12,384 bases of DNA, taken from UBA1227 sp964539045. Its GTDB lineage: Bacteria; Bacillota; Clostridia; Oscillospirales; Acutalibacteraceae. The notes under the pieces are model-generated. The model made no database searches. It was not told the DNA's origin and saw only the letters and a program-made list of their open reading frames with translations. Shown here piece after piece: positions 1 to 8,598 of this stretch; the first letter of the stretch is position 1; each line of letters starts with the position of its first letter. A program made the position numbers and the translations under genes. The stretch lies in NCBI GenBank assembly GCA_964539045.1, contig CAZIHW010000007.1, positions 1 through 12,384 of the forward strand, written 5' to 3'.

Positions 1-3000
1 TTCTTATAAAGGCCGTCTCCGATACGCTCCGAGTGTCCCATCTTACCGAATATCCTTCCGTCAGGTGACAAGAGTCCTTCAACAGCAAAGACAGAACCGT
101 TTGGATTGTAAGCGATATCATAAGTGGGATTACCTTCAAGATCAACATATTGAGTAAGTATCTGACCGTTCTCGGCAAGCTTCAAAAGCAAGTCCTTGTC
201 AGCCAGAAGTCGTCCTTCTCCATGTGATATCGGAACAGTGTATACATCGTTTGTTTTTGCATATTTAAGCCAAGGCGACTTGTTTGAGCAAACCCTTGTC
301 CTTACAAGCTTCGATTGGTGTCTTGATATCGTGTTATATGTCAGCGTAGGACATTTTTCATCTGTATCAATTATCTTTCCGTAAGGTACAAGTCCGAGCT
401 TTATGAGAGCCTGGAATCCGTTACAAATACCGCCCATAAGTCCGTCTCTGTTTTCAATGAGATCTGTTATGGCTTCTTTTATCTCCGGATTTCTGAGGAA
501 AGATGTTATGAACTTTCCTGAGCCGTCAGGCTCGTCGCCGCCGGAAAATCCTCCCGGCAAAAATACTATTTGCGATTCTTTGACCTTTGCGGCAAAGTCA
601 TCTACCGATTTTGCTATAGCGTCTGCAGAGAGATTGTTTATAACAAATATCTCGGTTTCCGCTCCGGCCTTTTCAAATCTTTTAGCGGTATCATACTCGC
701 AATTTGTTCCCGGGAATACAGGTATCAATACCTTTGGTTTTGATACCTTAAGTTTACACGAATGAATCTCATCAGCTTCAAATTCGAATGCGGGAATATC
801 ACTTTCATCTGATTCTACCTTACATGGGAACACTGACTCCAGCTTGTTCTCAGATGCAATCTCAAGTTCATCAAGAGATACCTTATCCCCTGACATCTCT
901 ATGCAGCTTTCAGCAGTGGTTTTACCGAGTATGTCTACAGTGATAAGATTGCAATCATCATATACACAATCCTCAGGAAGCTCGACGTCCCCGTCTATCT
1001 CGACTACAAATGCACCATAGTTATAACCAAACAACATATCTATAGATATATCGTTATCGTACTTGAAACCGATACCGTTTCCTATGCACATCTTATATAC
1101 AGCTTCGGCTATTCCGCCATAGGTCGGAGTATATACAGCGACTGCTCTCTTATACTCTATCAGCTTTGAAACAAAGGCATATGCCTCTTTCAGGCTTTCC
1201 GGCGTAGGAACTCCGAACTCATCATATGAGGGTCGGATCAATGCAACATTATGTCCCGGCTTTTTAAACTCATTGGAAATGATTCTTGAAAGCTTATCTG
1301 TTGTTACAGCAAAAGACACGAGCGTCGGCGGAACATCCAGGTTTTCAAATGAACCCGACATAGAATCTTTTCCGCCGATGGCGGCGCATCCCAAATCCAG
1401 CTGTGCCCTGTATGCACCGAGTAGAGCCGCCAGGGGCTTGCCCCAACGCTCGGGTGTCTTTCCGGGCTTTTCAAAATACTCCTGGAAAGTGAGATATACA
1501 TCTTCAAATGTAGCACCGGTCGCTATAAGCTTAGACACGGACTCAACAACGGCAAGATAGGCTCCGTGATATTGATCCTTCTCCGTTATAAAAGGATTGT
1601 ATCCATAAGCCATGATAGAAACGGTGTCCGTATCTCCGGATTCAACGGAGATCTTATTTACCATCGCCTGAATAGGCGTTTTCTGATTCTTTCCACCGAA
1701 AGGCATGAGTACCGTACCTGCGCCTATGGTAGAGTCAAATCTCTCACAAAGTCCTCTCTTATCGCAAACATTTAAATCGCTTACAAGAGAAACATAATTA
1801 TCATGGAATGAACCTTTGACAGAACGTCCGAAGCTCTCCTGCGGCAATGTATGTATGTCTATGTGCTTTTCAGCGCCGTTCGAATTCAGGAAATCACGGG
1901 AAATATTTACTATAGTCTTTCCCTTCCAGGTCATCTCAAGATAAGGCTTTTCGGTAACTTTAGCTACTATGCATGCCTCCAGGTTTTCCCTGCCTGATAA
2001 CTCTATAAATCTCTGGGCGTCTTCAGGTGCTACAACAACTGCCATCCTCTCCTGGGATTCGGATATGGCAAGTTCTGTTCCGTCAAGTCCCTCATACTTC
2101 TTCGGTACGGCATCAAGTGATATCTTAAGTCCGTCAGCAAGCTCACCTATAGCTACGGAAACACCACCTGCGCCGAAGTCGTTGCATCTCTTTATGAGGC
2201 GTGAAGCTTCGGGATTTCTGAAAAGTCTCTGAAGCTTTCTCTCCTCAGGCGCATTACCCTTTTGTACCTCTGCTCCGCATGTGTCAAGAGAAGACAGATT
2301 GTGTGACTTTGAAGATCCGGTAGCACCGCCGCATCCGTCACGTCCCGTGCGTCCTCCGAGCAGGATAACTATATCACCCGGTGCAGGAACTTCTCTTCTG
2401 ACATTTTCGGCAGGAGTGGCTGCCACAACAGCACCTATCTCCATCCTCTTTGCGGCATATCCGTCATGGTAAAGCTCATCAACCATACCTGTGGCAAGTC
2501 CTATCTGGTTACCATATGAAGAATATCCTGCAGCGGCAGTAGTAACCAGTTTTCTCTGCGGAAGCTTACCGCTCATTGTCTCTGAAAGCGGTTTTGTAGG
2601 ATCTGCGGCTCCCGTAACACGCATCGCACCGTAAACATACGAGCGTCCGGAAAGCGGATCCCTGATAGCACCGCCTATACATGTAGCGGCGCCGCCGAAA
2701 GGCTCTATTTCCGTAGGATGGTTGTGCGTTTCATTCTTGAAAAGGAGAAGCCAATCCTCTTCCTTTCCGTCATGATTTATTTTCATCTTTACGGTACAGG
2801 CATTAATTTCCTCTGACTCATCGAGCTTTTGAAGCTTCCCATTTGCCTTAAGTACCTTTGCAGCCAAAGTGCCTATGTCCATGAGATTTATAGGCTTAGT
2901 TCTTCCGAGCTTTTCCCTGTCCGCAATATAGCTGTCATATGCTTCTTTCAGGAAATCATCCTCAAATTTAACCGAGTCGATCGTTGTGAGAAAGGTTGTA

Positions 3001-3674
3001 TGACGACAATGATCCGACCAATATGTATCTATCATTCTGATTTCGGTTATGGTAGGATCCCTGTCCTCGTTCTTAAAGTAGTCCTGACAGAACCTGATGT
3101 CATCAAGGTCCATAGCAAGACCTTTTTCCTTCACAAACTCAGCAAGCTCATCTTCACTGTAAAGTATGAATCCGTCAAGCGTCTCAACAGATTCGGGGAG
3201 TTCTACAGGTATATCAAGGGTATCGGGTTTCTTAAAATCAGCCTCTCTCGCCTCAACAGGATTTATAACATACTTCTTTATTTCTTCCAGCTGACTGTCG
3301 CTTACATCGCCACTTACTATGTATACCTTTGCGGAACGTACGGTCGGTCTTTCACTCTTTGAGACCAACTGTATACACTCTGCAGCAGAAGAAGCACGCT
3401 GATCAAACTGACCCGGTAAATACTCTACCGCAAAGCACTTTGTTCCCTCGGGAATTTCAAGCTCCCGGTACGTATTATCAAGTTGAGGTTCGGAGAAAAT
3501 CGTCCTGACCGAATTCTCAAACACAGCTTCATCCAGTCCCTCAACATCATACCTGTTTATAATTCTCACGCCGGTAACGGTATTGATACCGAGCAATGTA
3601 GTTATTTCAGAGAACAAAGCATCGGCCTCATGTGTAAGTCCGATCTTTTTTTCTACGAAGATTCTGTAAACCAT
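1..3674 (-). CDS. purL: Phosphoribosylformylglycinamidine synthase, large single-chain form (3' end outside window)
   Basis: Step 4 of purine synthesis: converts FGAR, ATP and glutamine to FGAM in the cytoplasm. The frame is open from ATG at 3674 to the left edge (1224 codons); large clostridial PurL proteins are about 1240-1270 residues, so only a short C-terminal tail should be missing. Visible landmarks: SDHCRHTTF near residue 216, NETHNHPTE followed by PFGGAATCIGG near 312-330 (ATP/FGAR-binding synthetase core), GGKDSMSGS near 766, and a C-terminal class I glutaminase domain with nucleophile Cys1084 in GGICNGFQ plus His1151 and Glu1153 in SHGEGR. The glutaminase triad is therefore intact. 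Synthetase and glutaminase are fused, unlike the split PurS/PurQ/PurL of Bacillus. It is the last gene seen in the operon, 26 nt after purD, with a strong AAGGAGG at 3682-3688 placed 7 nt before the start. Confidence 0.96.
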   Translation of the reverse strand, partial: MVYRIFVEKKIGLTHEADALFSEITTLLGINTVTGVRIINRYDVEGLDEAVFENSVRTIFSEPQLDNTYRELEIPEGTKCFAVEYLPGQFDQRASSAAECIQLVSKSERPTVRSAKVYIVSGDVSDSQLEEIKKYVINPVEAREADFKKPDTLDIPVELPESVETLDGFILYSEDELAEFVKEKGLAMDLDDIRFCQDYFKNEDRDPTITEIRMIDTYWSDHCRHTTFLTTIDSVKFEDDFLKEAYDSYIADREKLGRTKPINLMDIGTLAAKVLKANGKLQKLDESEEINACTVKMKINHDGKEEDWLLLFKNETHNHPTEIEPFGGAATCIGGAIRDPLSGRSYVYGAMRVTGAADPTKPLSETMSGKLPQRKLVTTAAAGYSSYGNQIGLATGMVDELYHDGYAAKRMEIGAVVAATPAENVRREVPAPGDIVILLGGRTGRDGCGGATGSSKSHNLSSLDTCGAEVQKGNAPEERKLQRLFRNPEASRLIKRCNDFGAGGVSVAIGELADGLKISLDAVPKKYEGLDGTELAISESQERMAVVVAPEDAQRFIELSGRENLEACIVAKVTEKPYLEMTWKGKTIVNISRDFLNSNGAEKHIDIHTLPQESFGRSVKGSFHDNYVSLVSDLNVCDKRGLCERFDSTIGAGTVLMPFGGKNQKTPIQAMVNKISVESGDTDTVSIMAYGYNPFITEKDQYHGAYLAVVESVSKLIATGATFEDVYLTFQEYFEKPGKTPERWGKPLAALLGAYRAQLDLGCAAIGGKDSMSGSFENLDVPPTLVSFAVTTDKLSRIISNEFKKPGHNVALIRPSYDEFGVPTPESLKEAYAFVSKLIEYKRAVAVYTPTYGGIAEAVYKMCIGNGIGFKYDNDISIDMLFGYNYGAFVVEIDGDVELPEDCVYDDCNLITVDILGKTTAESCIEMSGDKVSLDELEIASENKLESVFPCKVESDESDIPAFEFEADEIHSCKLKVSKPKVLIPVFPGTNCEYDTAKRFEKAGAETEIFVINNLSADAIAKSVDDFAAKVKESQIVFLPGGFSGGDEPDGSGKFITSFLRNPEIKEAITDLIENRDGLMGGICNGFQALIKLGLVPYGKIIDTDEKCPTLTYNTISRHQSKLVRTRVCSNKSPWLKYAKTNDVYTVPISHGEGRLLADKDLLLKLAENGQILTQYVDLEGNPTYDIAYNPNGSVFAVEGLLSPDGRIFGKMGHSERIGDGLYK

Positions 3675-3681
3675 TGGAGTT

Positions 3682-3688
3682 CCTCCTT
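3682..3688 (-). promoter_or_regulatory. Ribosome binding site of purL
   Basis: A full AAGGAGG lies 7 nt upstream of the purL ATG at 3674. It fixes the start and is the strongest Shine-Dalgarno match in the operon, as might be expected for a distal gene that is not overlapped by its neighbour. Confidence 0.85.
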
Positions 3689-3713
3689 AGTTTTTCGCTA
3701 TCAGTTTTTCGCT
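3689..3713. repeat. Short tandem duplication over the purD stop codon
   Basis: The 11-mer AGTTTTTCGCT (plus strand) occurs at 3689-3699 and again at 3703-3713, a period of 14 nt. The copy at 3703-3713 encodes the last residues of PurD and overlaps its TGA (3701-3703). The other copy is non-coding, between purD and the purL ribosome site. It looks like a local duplication of the gene end. Confidence 0.7.
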
Positions 3714-4963
3714 CTCAAAGCTCTCTGGCCTATATCGTTTCTATAATAGAGATTGTCGCACTTAACTTTTTTAACGGTCTTATAAGCCTTGTCGATTGCC
3801 TCCTCTAAAGTAGGAGCAATCTCGGTTACGCCCAATACGCGTCCGCCGGATGTAACAAGCTTTCCGTCCTTTACAGCAGCACCCGCAACATAAATACATT
3901 CAGCGTCCTCCGGCAGTTCCAGCAATGCACCCTTTTCATAGCTCTGTGGGTATCCCTTGGAAGCCATAACTACGCAGCAGGCACTCTCATCTCTGAACTT
4001 AACCGGCACCTCAGCAAGTCTCTCTTCGCTTACCGCTTTCATAACAGTAAGCAAATCTGTTTCAAGGAGTGGCAAAACAACCTGGGTTTCAGGGTCTCCG
4101 AAACGACAGTTATATTCTATAACCTTCGGACCCTTTTCCGTAAGCATGAGTCCAAAGTAGAGGCAGCCCTTAAAAGTCCTGCCCTCAGCATTCATTGCAT
4201 TCATTGTAGGAATAAAGATTTTTTCCATACACTCATCGGCTATGTCATCAGTGTAGTACGGATTCGGGGCAACGGTTCCCATACCGCCTGTGTTAAGACC
4301 CGTATCGCCGTCGTGCGCCCTCTTATGATCCTGAGATGATACCATGGGAACAAGCGTTTTTCCATCCGTAAATGAAAGAACAGACACCTCGGGACCTTCA
4401 AGAAATTCTTCTATAACTATCTTAGAACCGCTCTCTCCGAAAATCTTGTCCTCCATCATACTCTTAACGGCATTTACGGCAGTTTCACGATCCTCTGCAA
4501 TTATAACGCCCTTTCCGAGTGCGAGACCGTCAGCCTTTATAACCGTTGGAATCGGAGCAGTTTCCAGATATTTGAGGGCAGCTTCTTCATCCTCGAAAAC
4601 TTCGTATTCCGCCGTAGGAATTCCGTACTTTTTCATCAGATTCTTTGAGAAAATCTTGCTTCCCTCTATGATGGCGGCAGCCTTATTTGGTCCAAAGCAA
4701 GGTATTCCCTTTTCCTCAAGTGCATCCACACATCCCAATACAAGAGGATCATCAGGTGCTACAACCGCAAAATCAATCTTTTTTTCACATGCAAAATCCA
4801 CTATAGCGGGAATATCCTTTGCACCGATGTCATAACAAACGGCATCATTTGCTATACCGCCGTTTCCGGGTAAAGCAAATATCTCTTTTACCTCAGGATT
4901 TTGTTTTATCTTCTTAATTATGGCGTGTTCTCTTCCGCCGCCGCCGACTACTAATACTTTCAT
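3701..4963 (-). CDS. purD: Phosphoribosylamine-glycine ligase (GAR synthetase)
   Basis: Step 2 of the pathway: ATP-dependent joining of phosphoribosylamine and glycine to give GAR. The product is 420 residues, the normal size. The N-terminal domain starts MKVLVVGGGGREHAI with GNGGIA near 33-38. The ATP-grasp fold follows: KADGLALGKGV at 143-153, QDHKRAHDGDTGLNTGGMG at 211-229, and EYNCRFGDPETQ at 283-294, where Glu283 and Asn285 are expected metal/ATP ligands. ATG at 4963 is preceded by GAGAGG about 8 nt upstream and gives the standard N-terminus. It lies 33 nt after purV and 26 nt before purL. Phosphoribosylamine is unstable, so co-expression with PurF in one operon makes functional sense. 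Confidence 0.97.
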   Translation of the reverse strand: MKVLVVGGGGREHAIIKKIKQNPEVKEIFALPGNGGIANDAVCYDIGAKDIPAIVDFACEKKIDFAVVAPDDPLVLGCVDALEEKGIPCFGPNKAAAIIEGSKIFSKNLMKKYGIPTAEYEVFEDEEAALKYLETAPIPTVIKADGLALGKGVIIAEDRETAVNAVKSMMEDKIFGESGSKIVIEEFLEGPEVSVLSFTDGKTLVPMVSSQDHKRAHDGDTGLNTGGMGTVAPNPYYTDDIADECMEKIFIPTMNAMNAEGRTFKGCLYFGLMLTEKGPKVIEYNCRFGDPETQVVLPLLETDLLTVMKAVSEERLAEVPVKFRDESACCVVMASKGYPQSYEKGALLELPEDAECIYVAGAAVKDGKLVTSGGRVLGVTEIAPTLEEAIDKAYKTVKKVKCDNLYYRNDIGQRALRAKN

Positions 4964-4980
4964 TTAATCAACCTCTCAAC

Positions 4981-5012
4981 TTAATGATGGAAAAGTTTAA
5001 TGATGGAAAAGT
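4981..5012. repeat. Perfect 16-bp tandem duplication over the purV stop codon
   Basis: The 16-mer TTAATGATGGAAAAGT (plus strand) is present twice, back to back and without mismatch, at 4981-4996 and 4997-5012. The 4997 copy encodes the last five residues of the AICAR transformylase and its TAA stop. The 4981 copy is untranslated and carries a second TAA. A recent slippage or duplication event is the simplest reading. Confidence 0.92.
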
Positions 5013-6181
5013 CTCATTCCCGTAAATGCCATCGTCATATCGTATTTATTGCAAGTGTCGATAACGAGGTCATCGCGAATCGAACCGCCCGGCTGAGCTA
5101 TATACTTAACACCGGTCTTAAATGCACGCTCTATATTGTCAGAGAATGGGAAGAATGCGTCTGAGCCGAGCGCTACGCCGTCAATACCGGAGAGATAAGC
5201 GCTCTGTTCCTCTTTAGTGAAGGGAGCAGGCTGCTCGGTAAAGTATTTCTGCCAATTTCCGTCTGCGCAAACATCTTCCTCATTCTGATTTATATAACCG
5301 TCAATTACATTGTCCCTGTCAGGTCTTCCTATGTCTGCTTTGAAAGGAAGAGATAAAACCTTGTCACTTTGACGTAAAAACCACGTGTCGGCTTTTGATC
5401 CTGCGAGTCTTGTGCAATGTACTCTTGATTGCTGTCCGGCTCCAACGCCTATAGCCTGTCCGTCTACAGCAAAGCAAACTGAATTTGACTGTGTATACTT
5501 CAATGTTATAAGAGCAATTATCAGGTCTCTTACAGCGCTTTCAGGCAAATCCTTATTTTCGGTAACTATGTTTGAAAGTAGTTCTCTGTCTATTTTGAAA
5601 TTGTTTCTTCCCTGCTCAAAAACAACACCGAAAACCTGCTTATGTTCGGTTTCTTCCGGTACATAGTTTGGATCTATCTTAACTATATTGTAGTTTCCGC
5701 CGCGCTTTGACTTGAGAATCTCGAGTGCTTCCGGCTCATATCCCGGAGCTATTATTCCGTCTGAAACTTCAAGCTTTATCATTTTTGCGGTAGTTACATC
5801 GCACACATCGGAAAGCGCAACCCAATCTCCGAAAGAACACATTCTGTCCGTTCCTCTGGCACGTGCATATGCAAGGGCAAGAGGTGAATCATCCAGTCCT
5901 TCGACATCGTCTACAAAGCAAGCTTTTTTCAGCTTGTCAGACATAGGAATTCCGACTGCGGCCGATGTAGGACTTACATGCTTGAAAGAAGTCACGGCCG
6001 GTAATCCCAATGCTTCCTTAAGCTCCTTTACGAGCTGCCAGCTGTTAAATGCATCAAGGAAATTTATGTAACCGGGACGGCCGTTAAGGATTTCTATAGG
6101 CAAATCCGTACCGTCATTCATGAAAATCTTTGCCGGCTTTTGGTTTGGGTTGCATCCGTACTTAAGCTCAAACTCTTTCAT
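4997..6181 (-). CDS. purV: Stand-alone AICAR formyltransferase (PurH C-terminal half; PurV type)
   Basis: Step 9: transfers a formyl group from 10-formyl-tetrahydrofolate to AICAR (ZMP), giving FAICAR. At 394 residues it lacks the N-terminal IMP cyclohydrolase (MGS-like) domain of ordinary PurH (about 510 residues) and begins directly with a KYGCNPNQ segment equivalent to the RYGENPHQ found between the PurH domains. Diagnostic parts: SFKHVSPTSAAVG at 65-77 with catalytic Lys67-His68; QSNSVCFAVDGQ at 231-242; GAGQQSRVHCTRLAG at 247-261; and, towards the C-terminus, SDAFFPFSDN and QPGGSIRDD. The start codon overlaps the last 14 nt of purO in another frame, so translation is probably coupled. 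Its substrate ZMP is the ligand of the riboswitch at the head of the operon. Some annotators would simply call this purH. Confidence 0.93.
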   Translation of the reverse strand: MKEFELKYGCNPNQKPAKIFMNDGTDLPIEILNGRPGYINFLDAFNSWQLVKELKEALGLPAVTSFKHVSPTSAAVGIPMSDKLKKACFVDDVEGLDDSPLALAYARARGTDRMCSFGDWVALSDVCDVTTAKMIKLEVSDGIIAPGYEPEALEILKSKRGGNYNIVKIDPNYVPEETEHKQVFGVVFEQGRNNFKIDRELLSNIVTENKDLPESAVRDLIIALITLKYTQSNSVCFAVDGQAIGVGAGQQSRVHCTRLAGSKADTWFLRQSDKVLSLPFKADIGRPDRDNVIDGYINQNEEDVCADGNWQKYFTEQPAPFTKEEQSAYLSGIDGVALGSDAFFPFSDNIERAFKTGVKYIAQPGGSIRDDLVIDTCNKYDMTMAFTGMRLFHH

Positions 6182-6917
6182 TCTTATTTTTCATCCTTTC
6201 CTCATATGCACCTGTTTTGAGATCTATATATCTTACATAAAGTGAAATCCTGTTATCAGCATCAAGATTGTTCCAGATATCCTCATAGAACTCATCTATA
6301 TCATCGGGTATGCTTACCCTTTCAGGCTCACCCTGAAATGTCGGAATCGGATTTCCGTCGCATACATAGGTATGTATAAAATGTCCGAGTCCGGCTATAG
6401 GTTCGTACTCAAAAGTATACCTGTTACAGGCAGTGCCGAGAGCATCTGCGCTTTTGAGAATACTCAGTTTATAGCTGAGTTCACCGCCCTCTATATCCAC
6501 TATACCGGATATTCTCGGAGTGAGGTTCGGAGCGTCAGGCTCAAAGCAACGGGTAGAAAGTGCATTTTCAAATGCTCTGCAACAGTTCTTTTCTTTACCT
6601 TCATTCTCTTTGTATAAATCATAAATTGTAGATGTCTGATCGCCGTTTGTAACGATAGTCTTATTCTTGTAGACCATGATAGGAGAATAGATTATGAGAC
6701 TAGGGTCTTCTACCTTTGACTCGTCAAAAGGATAGATAGTAACATTTGTCCCCTCTGTCTTAAAAATTCTGTTTCGACTGTTCTCGCTGCGTCCCATAAT
6801 GAAGTATGCTATAGCGGCCTTGCTTGCATCCTCGGTCTTTCCTATAACAATACCCCGACCTACATATTCATTGCCATGGATTCTTGTGCCCATAGACTTT
6901 ATATCATAAATGCTCAT
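6168..6917 (-). CDS. purO: IMP cyclohydrolase, PurO-like family
   Basis: Last step: closes FAICAR to IMP. The 249-residue product is unrelated to the cyclohydrolase domain of PurH and instead resembles the PurO family (Pfam IMP_cyclohyd) first known from archaea and also found in clostridia. Features I recognise are RGIVIGKT at 21-28, IAYFIMGRSENSRNR at 36-50, DPSLIIYSP at 71-79 and TIVTNGDQT at 87-95. Context supports the role: the next gene is an AICAR transformylase lacking its own cyclohydrolase domain, and the two overlap by 14 nt. ATG at 6917 overlaps the purN stop by 4 nt (ATGA), with AAGGAG about 8 nt upstream. The family call is from motif memory; the position between purN and purV makes the function likely. 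Confidence 0.88.
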   Translation of the reverse strand: MSIYDIKSMGTRIHGNEYVGRGIVIGKTEDASKAAIAYFIMGRSENSRNRIFKTEGTNVTIYPFDESKVEDPSLIIYSPIMVYKNKTIVTNGDQTSTIYDLYKENEGKEKNCCRAFENALSTRCFEPDAPNLTPRISGIVDIEGGELSYKLSILKSADALGTACNRYTFEYEPIAGLGHFIHTYVCDGNPIPTFQGEPERVSIPDDIDEFYEDIWNNLDADNRISLYVRYIDLKTGAYEERMKNKNERV

Positions 6918-7513
6918 TTACAAATCTCCTTACAAACCAACTCACAAGCCTTGGGAAGTAATTGCCACTCAGCCTGCTCCATCACCCTTTTCTGTAATGT
7001 CTCAGGCGTGTCATCATCCTTTATCTCCACAGCCTTTTGGAAGATAATCTTACCGCCGTCGGGAACCTCATTTACATAATGCACCGTAGCTCCGGTTATT
7101 TTTACACCGTACTTCAGAGCTTCCTCATGAACCTTAAGACCGTAGTATCCCTCGCCGCAAAATCCGGGAATCAAGGAAGGATGAACGTTTATTATACGGT
7201 CTTTGTACTCAGATATTATAGTTGTTCCGAGTATGGCCAGGAATCCGGCAAGAACTATCATATCTATCCTGTTTTCTTTAAGGATGCGCAAAATCTCGGC
7301 CTCAAAATCTGCCTGTGTCGGAAAATCCTTTTTTAAAACCGTGACATGCTTTATACCGGCTTTTTCAGCTCTTTCAAGCGCATAAACACCGGCTTTGTTT
7401 GATACAACAAGTGCTATTTCACCGCTTTTTATGACAGTACCTTGCGCATCAATAAGAGCCTGCAAATTCGTGCCGCCTCCCGACACCATAACTGCAATTC
7501 TGGCTTTAGGCAT
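6914..7513 (-). CDS. purN: Phosphoribosylglycinamide formyltransferase (GAR transformylase)
   Basis: Step 3: formylates GAR with 10-formyl-THF. The product is 199 residues, normal for PurN. Motifs: VMVSGGGTNLQAL at 8-20 (phosphate-binding loop), AGFLAILG at 89-96, INVHPSLIP at 108-116 with catalytic Asn109 and His111, GATVHYVNE at 141-149, and Asp152 in the loop equivalent to VDTG. The folate-site loop reads GFCGEGYYGLKVHE rather than the FPGLHAHRQ type of E. coli, a form I associate with clostridial enzymes. ATG at 7513 has GGGGAG 7 nt upstream and follows purM by 13 nt. The end overlaps purO by 4 nt. PurN and PurV both depend on 10-formyl-THF, the state of which the upstream ZTP riboswitch reports. 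Confidence 0.96.
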   Translation of the reverse strand: MPKARIAVMVSGGGTNLQALIDAQGTVIKSGEIALVVSNKAGVYALERAEKAGIKHVTVLKKDFPTQADFEAEILRILKENRIDMIVLAGFLAILGTTIISEYKDRIINVHPSLIPGFCGEGYYGLKVHEEALKYGVKITGATVHYVNEVPDGGKIIFQKAVEIKDDDTPETLQKRVMEQAEWQLLPKACELVCKEICK

Positions 7514-7526
7514 AGTCTATCTCCCC

Positions 7527-8579
7527 TTAAATAAGCTCGATTTTTGTATCGTTTGAATCAATTATCTCGCCGAGAACATATGCGTCTTCCCCTGCATCTC
7601 TAAGCACCTTCAAAGCCTTTTCGGCATCATCGGAGCCTACGACGACAGTCATACCGACACCCATGTTATATGTATTAAACATATCGTGTTCCGATATGCC
7701 TCCGCGCTTTTGTATAAGATCGAATATCGGAAGTACTTTTACGTCTGACTTTTTTATCCTTACGCATTTTCCATCGGGAATAGAGCGTGGTATATTCTCG
7801 TAGAATCCGCCACCTGTTATATGCGATACAGCTTTAACCTTAACTGTATCCACAAGAGAAAGAATCGGCTTTACATATATCCTTGTCGGAGTCAAAAGAG
7901 TTTCTCCTATAGACTTTCCCCCGAGTTCGTCAACCGGTCTTTTGAGTTCCTCCTCCGATATATTCTCTATGTCAAAAACCTTTCTGACCAAGGAGAATCC
8001 ATTGGAGTGAACACCGCTTGACGGGAGAGCTATGACTACGTCTCCTGCTTTCATGGTGCTGTTGTCAAGAATCTTATCCTTATCCACAACACCTACCGAG
8101 AAGCCTGCCAGATCATATTCATCCTCAGGATAAAATCCCGGCATCTCTGCGGTTTCCCCGCCTATGAGGCTGGCGCCTGATTGAAGGCAACCGTCCGCAA
8201 CACCCTTTACTATATCGGCTATTCGCTCCGGAACATTTTTACCGCAGGCTATGTAATCAAGGAAGAGTAAAGGCCTCGCTCCGCAGCATATAATGTCATT
8301 TACACACATAGCCACACAGTCGATACCTACCGTATCATGTTTTCCCATAAGAAAAGCAAGCTTTAGTTTTGTACCGACTCCGTCGGTTCCGCTTACAAGA
8401 ACAGGCTTCGTAATACCTGTCATATCAAGTTCAAAAAGTCCGCCGAAACCGCCGATGTTACCCATAGCGCCCTTGGTAAGAGTTTTCGTAACATGTTCTT
8501 TCATGAGTTCAACAGCCTTATATCCGGCAGTTATATCAACCCCGGCAGCTGCATATGCTTCGGATTTAGAGTTTTCCAT
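7527..8579 (-). CDS. purM: Phosphoribosylformylglycinamidine cyclo-ligase (AIR synthetase)
   Basis: Step 5: ATP-dependent ring closure of FGAM to AIR. The product is 350 residues, typical of PurM. Visible motifs are the N-terminal YAAAGVDITAG at 9-19, GTDGVGTKLKLA at 64-75, VNDIICCGA at 93-101, GGETAEMPGFY at 140-150, PSSGVHSNGFSLVRK at 186-200 and HITGGGFYENIPR at 253-265. PurM belongs to the same ATP-binding superfamily as the PurL synthetase domain. ATG at 8579 is preceded by AAAGGA about 10 nt upstream and lies 19 nt after purF. No missing residue or frameshift was seen. Confidence 0.97.
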   Translation of the reverse strand: MENSKSEAYAAAGVDITAGYKAVELMKEHVTKTLTKGAMGNIGGFGGLFELDMTGITKPVLVSGTDGVGTKLKLAFLMGKHDTVGIDCVAMCVNDIICCGARPLLFLDYIACGKNVPERIADIVKGVADGCLQSGASLIGGETAEMPGFYPEDEYDLAGFSVGVVDKDKILDNSTMKAGDVVIALPSSGVHSNGFSLVRKVFDIENISEEELKRPVDELGGKSIGETLLTPTRIYVKPILSLVDTVKVKAVSHITGGGFYENIPRSIPDGKCVRIKKSDVKVLPIFDLIQKRGGISEHDMFNTYNMGVGMTVVVGSDDAEKALKVLRDAGEDAYVLGEIIDSNDTKIELI

Positions 8580-8598
8580 TTCTCATAATTCCTTTCTA

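Noticed and set aside
2829..3362. A 177-codon open frame on the plus strand opposite purL
   Set aside because: It lies wholly inside the conserved synthetase region of purL, encodes no recognisable domain and has no ribosome site. It is an antisense shadow.
4344..4835. A 163-codon open frame on the plus strand opposite purD
   Set aside because: It is antisense to the ATP-grasp core of purD, with serine/proline-rich low-information content typical of a reverse-frame shadow.
4997..6181. A broken purH that lost its N-terminal domain by frameshift
   Set aside because: The protein starts cleanly at the domain boundary, overlaps purO in a coupled arrangement, and purO supplies the missing activity. 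No PurH N-terminal remnant is seen upstream.
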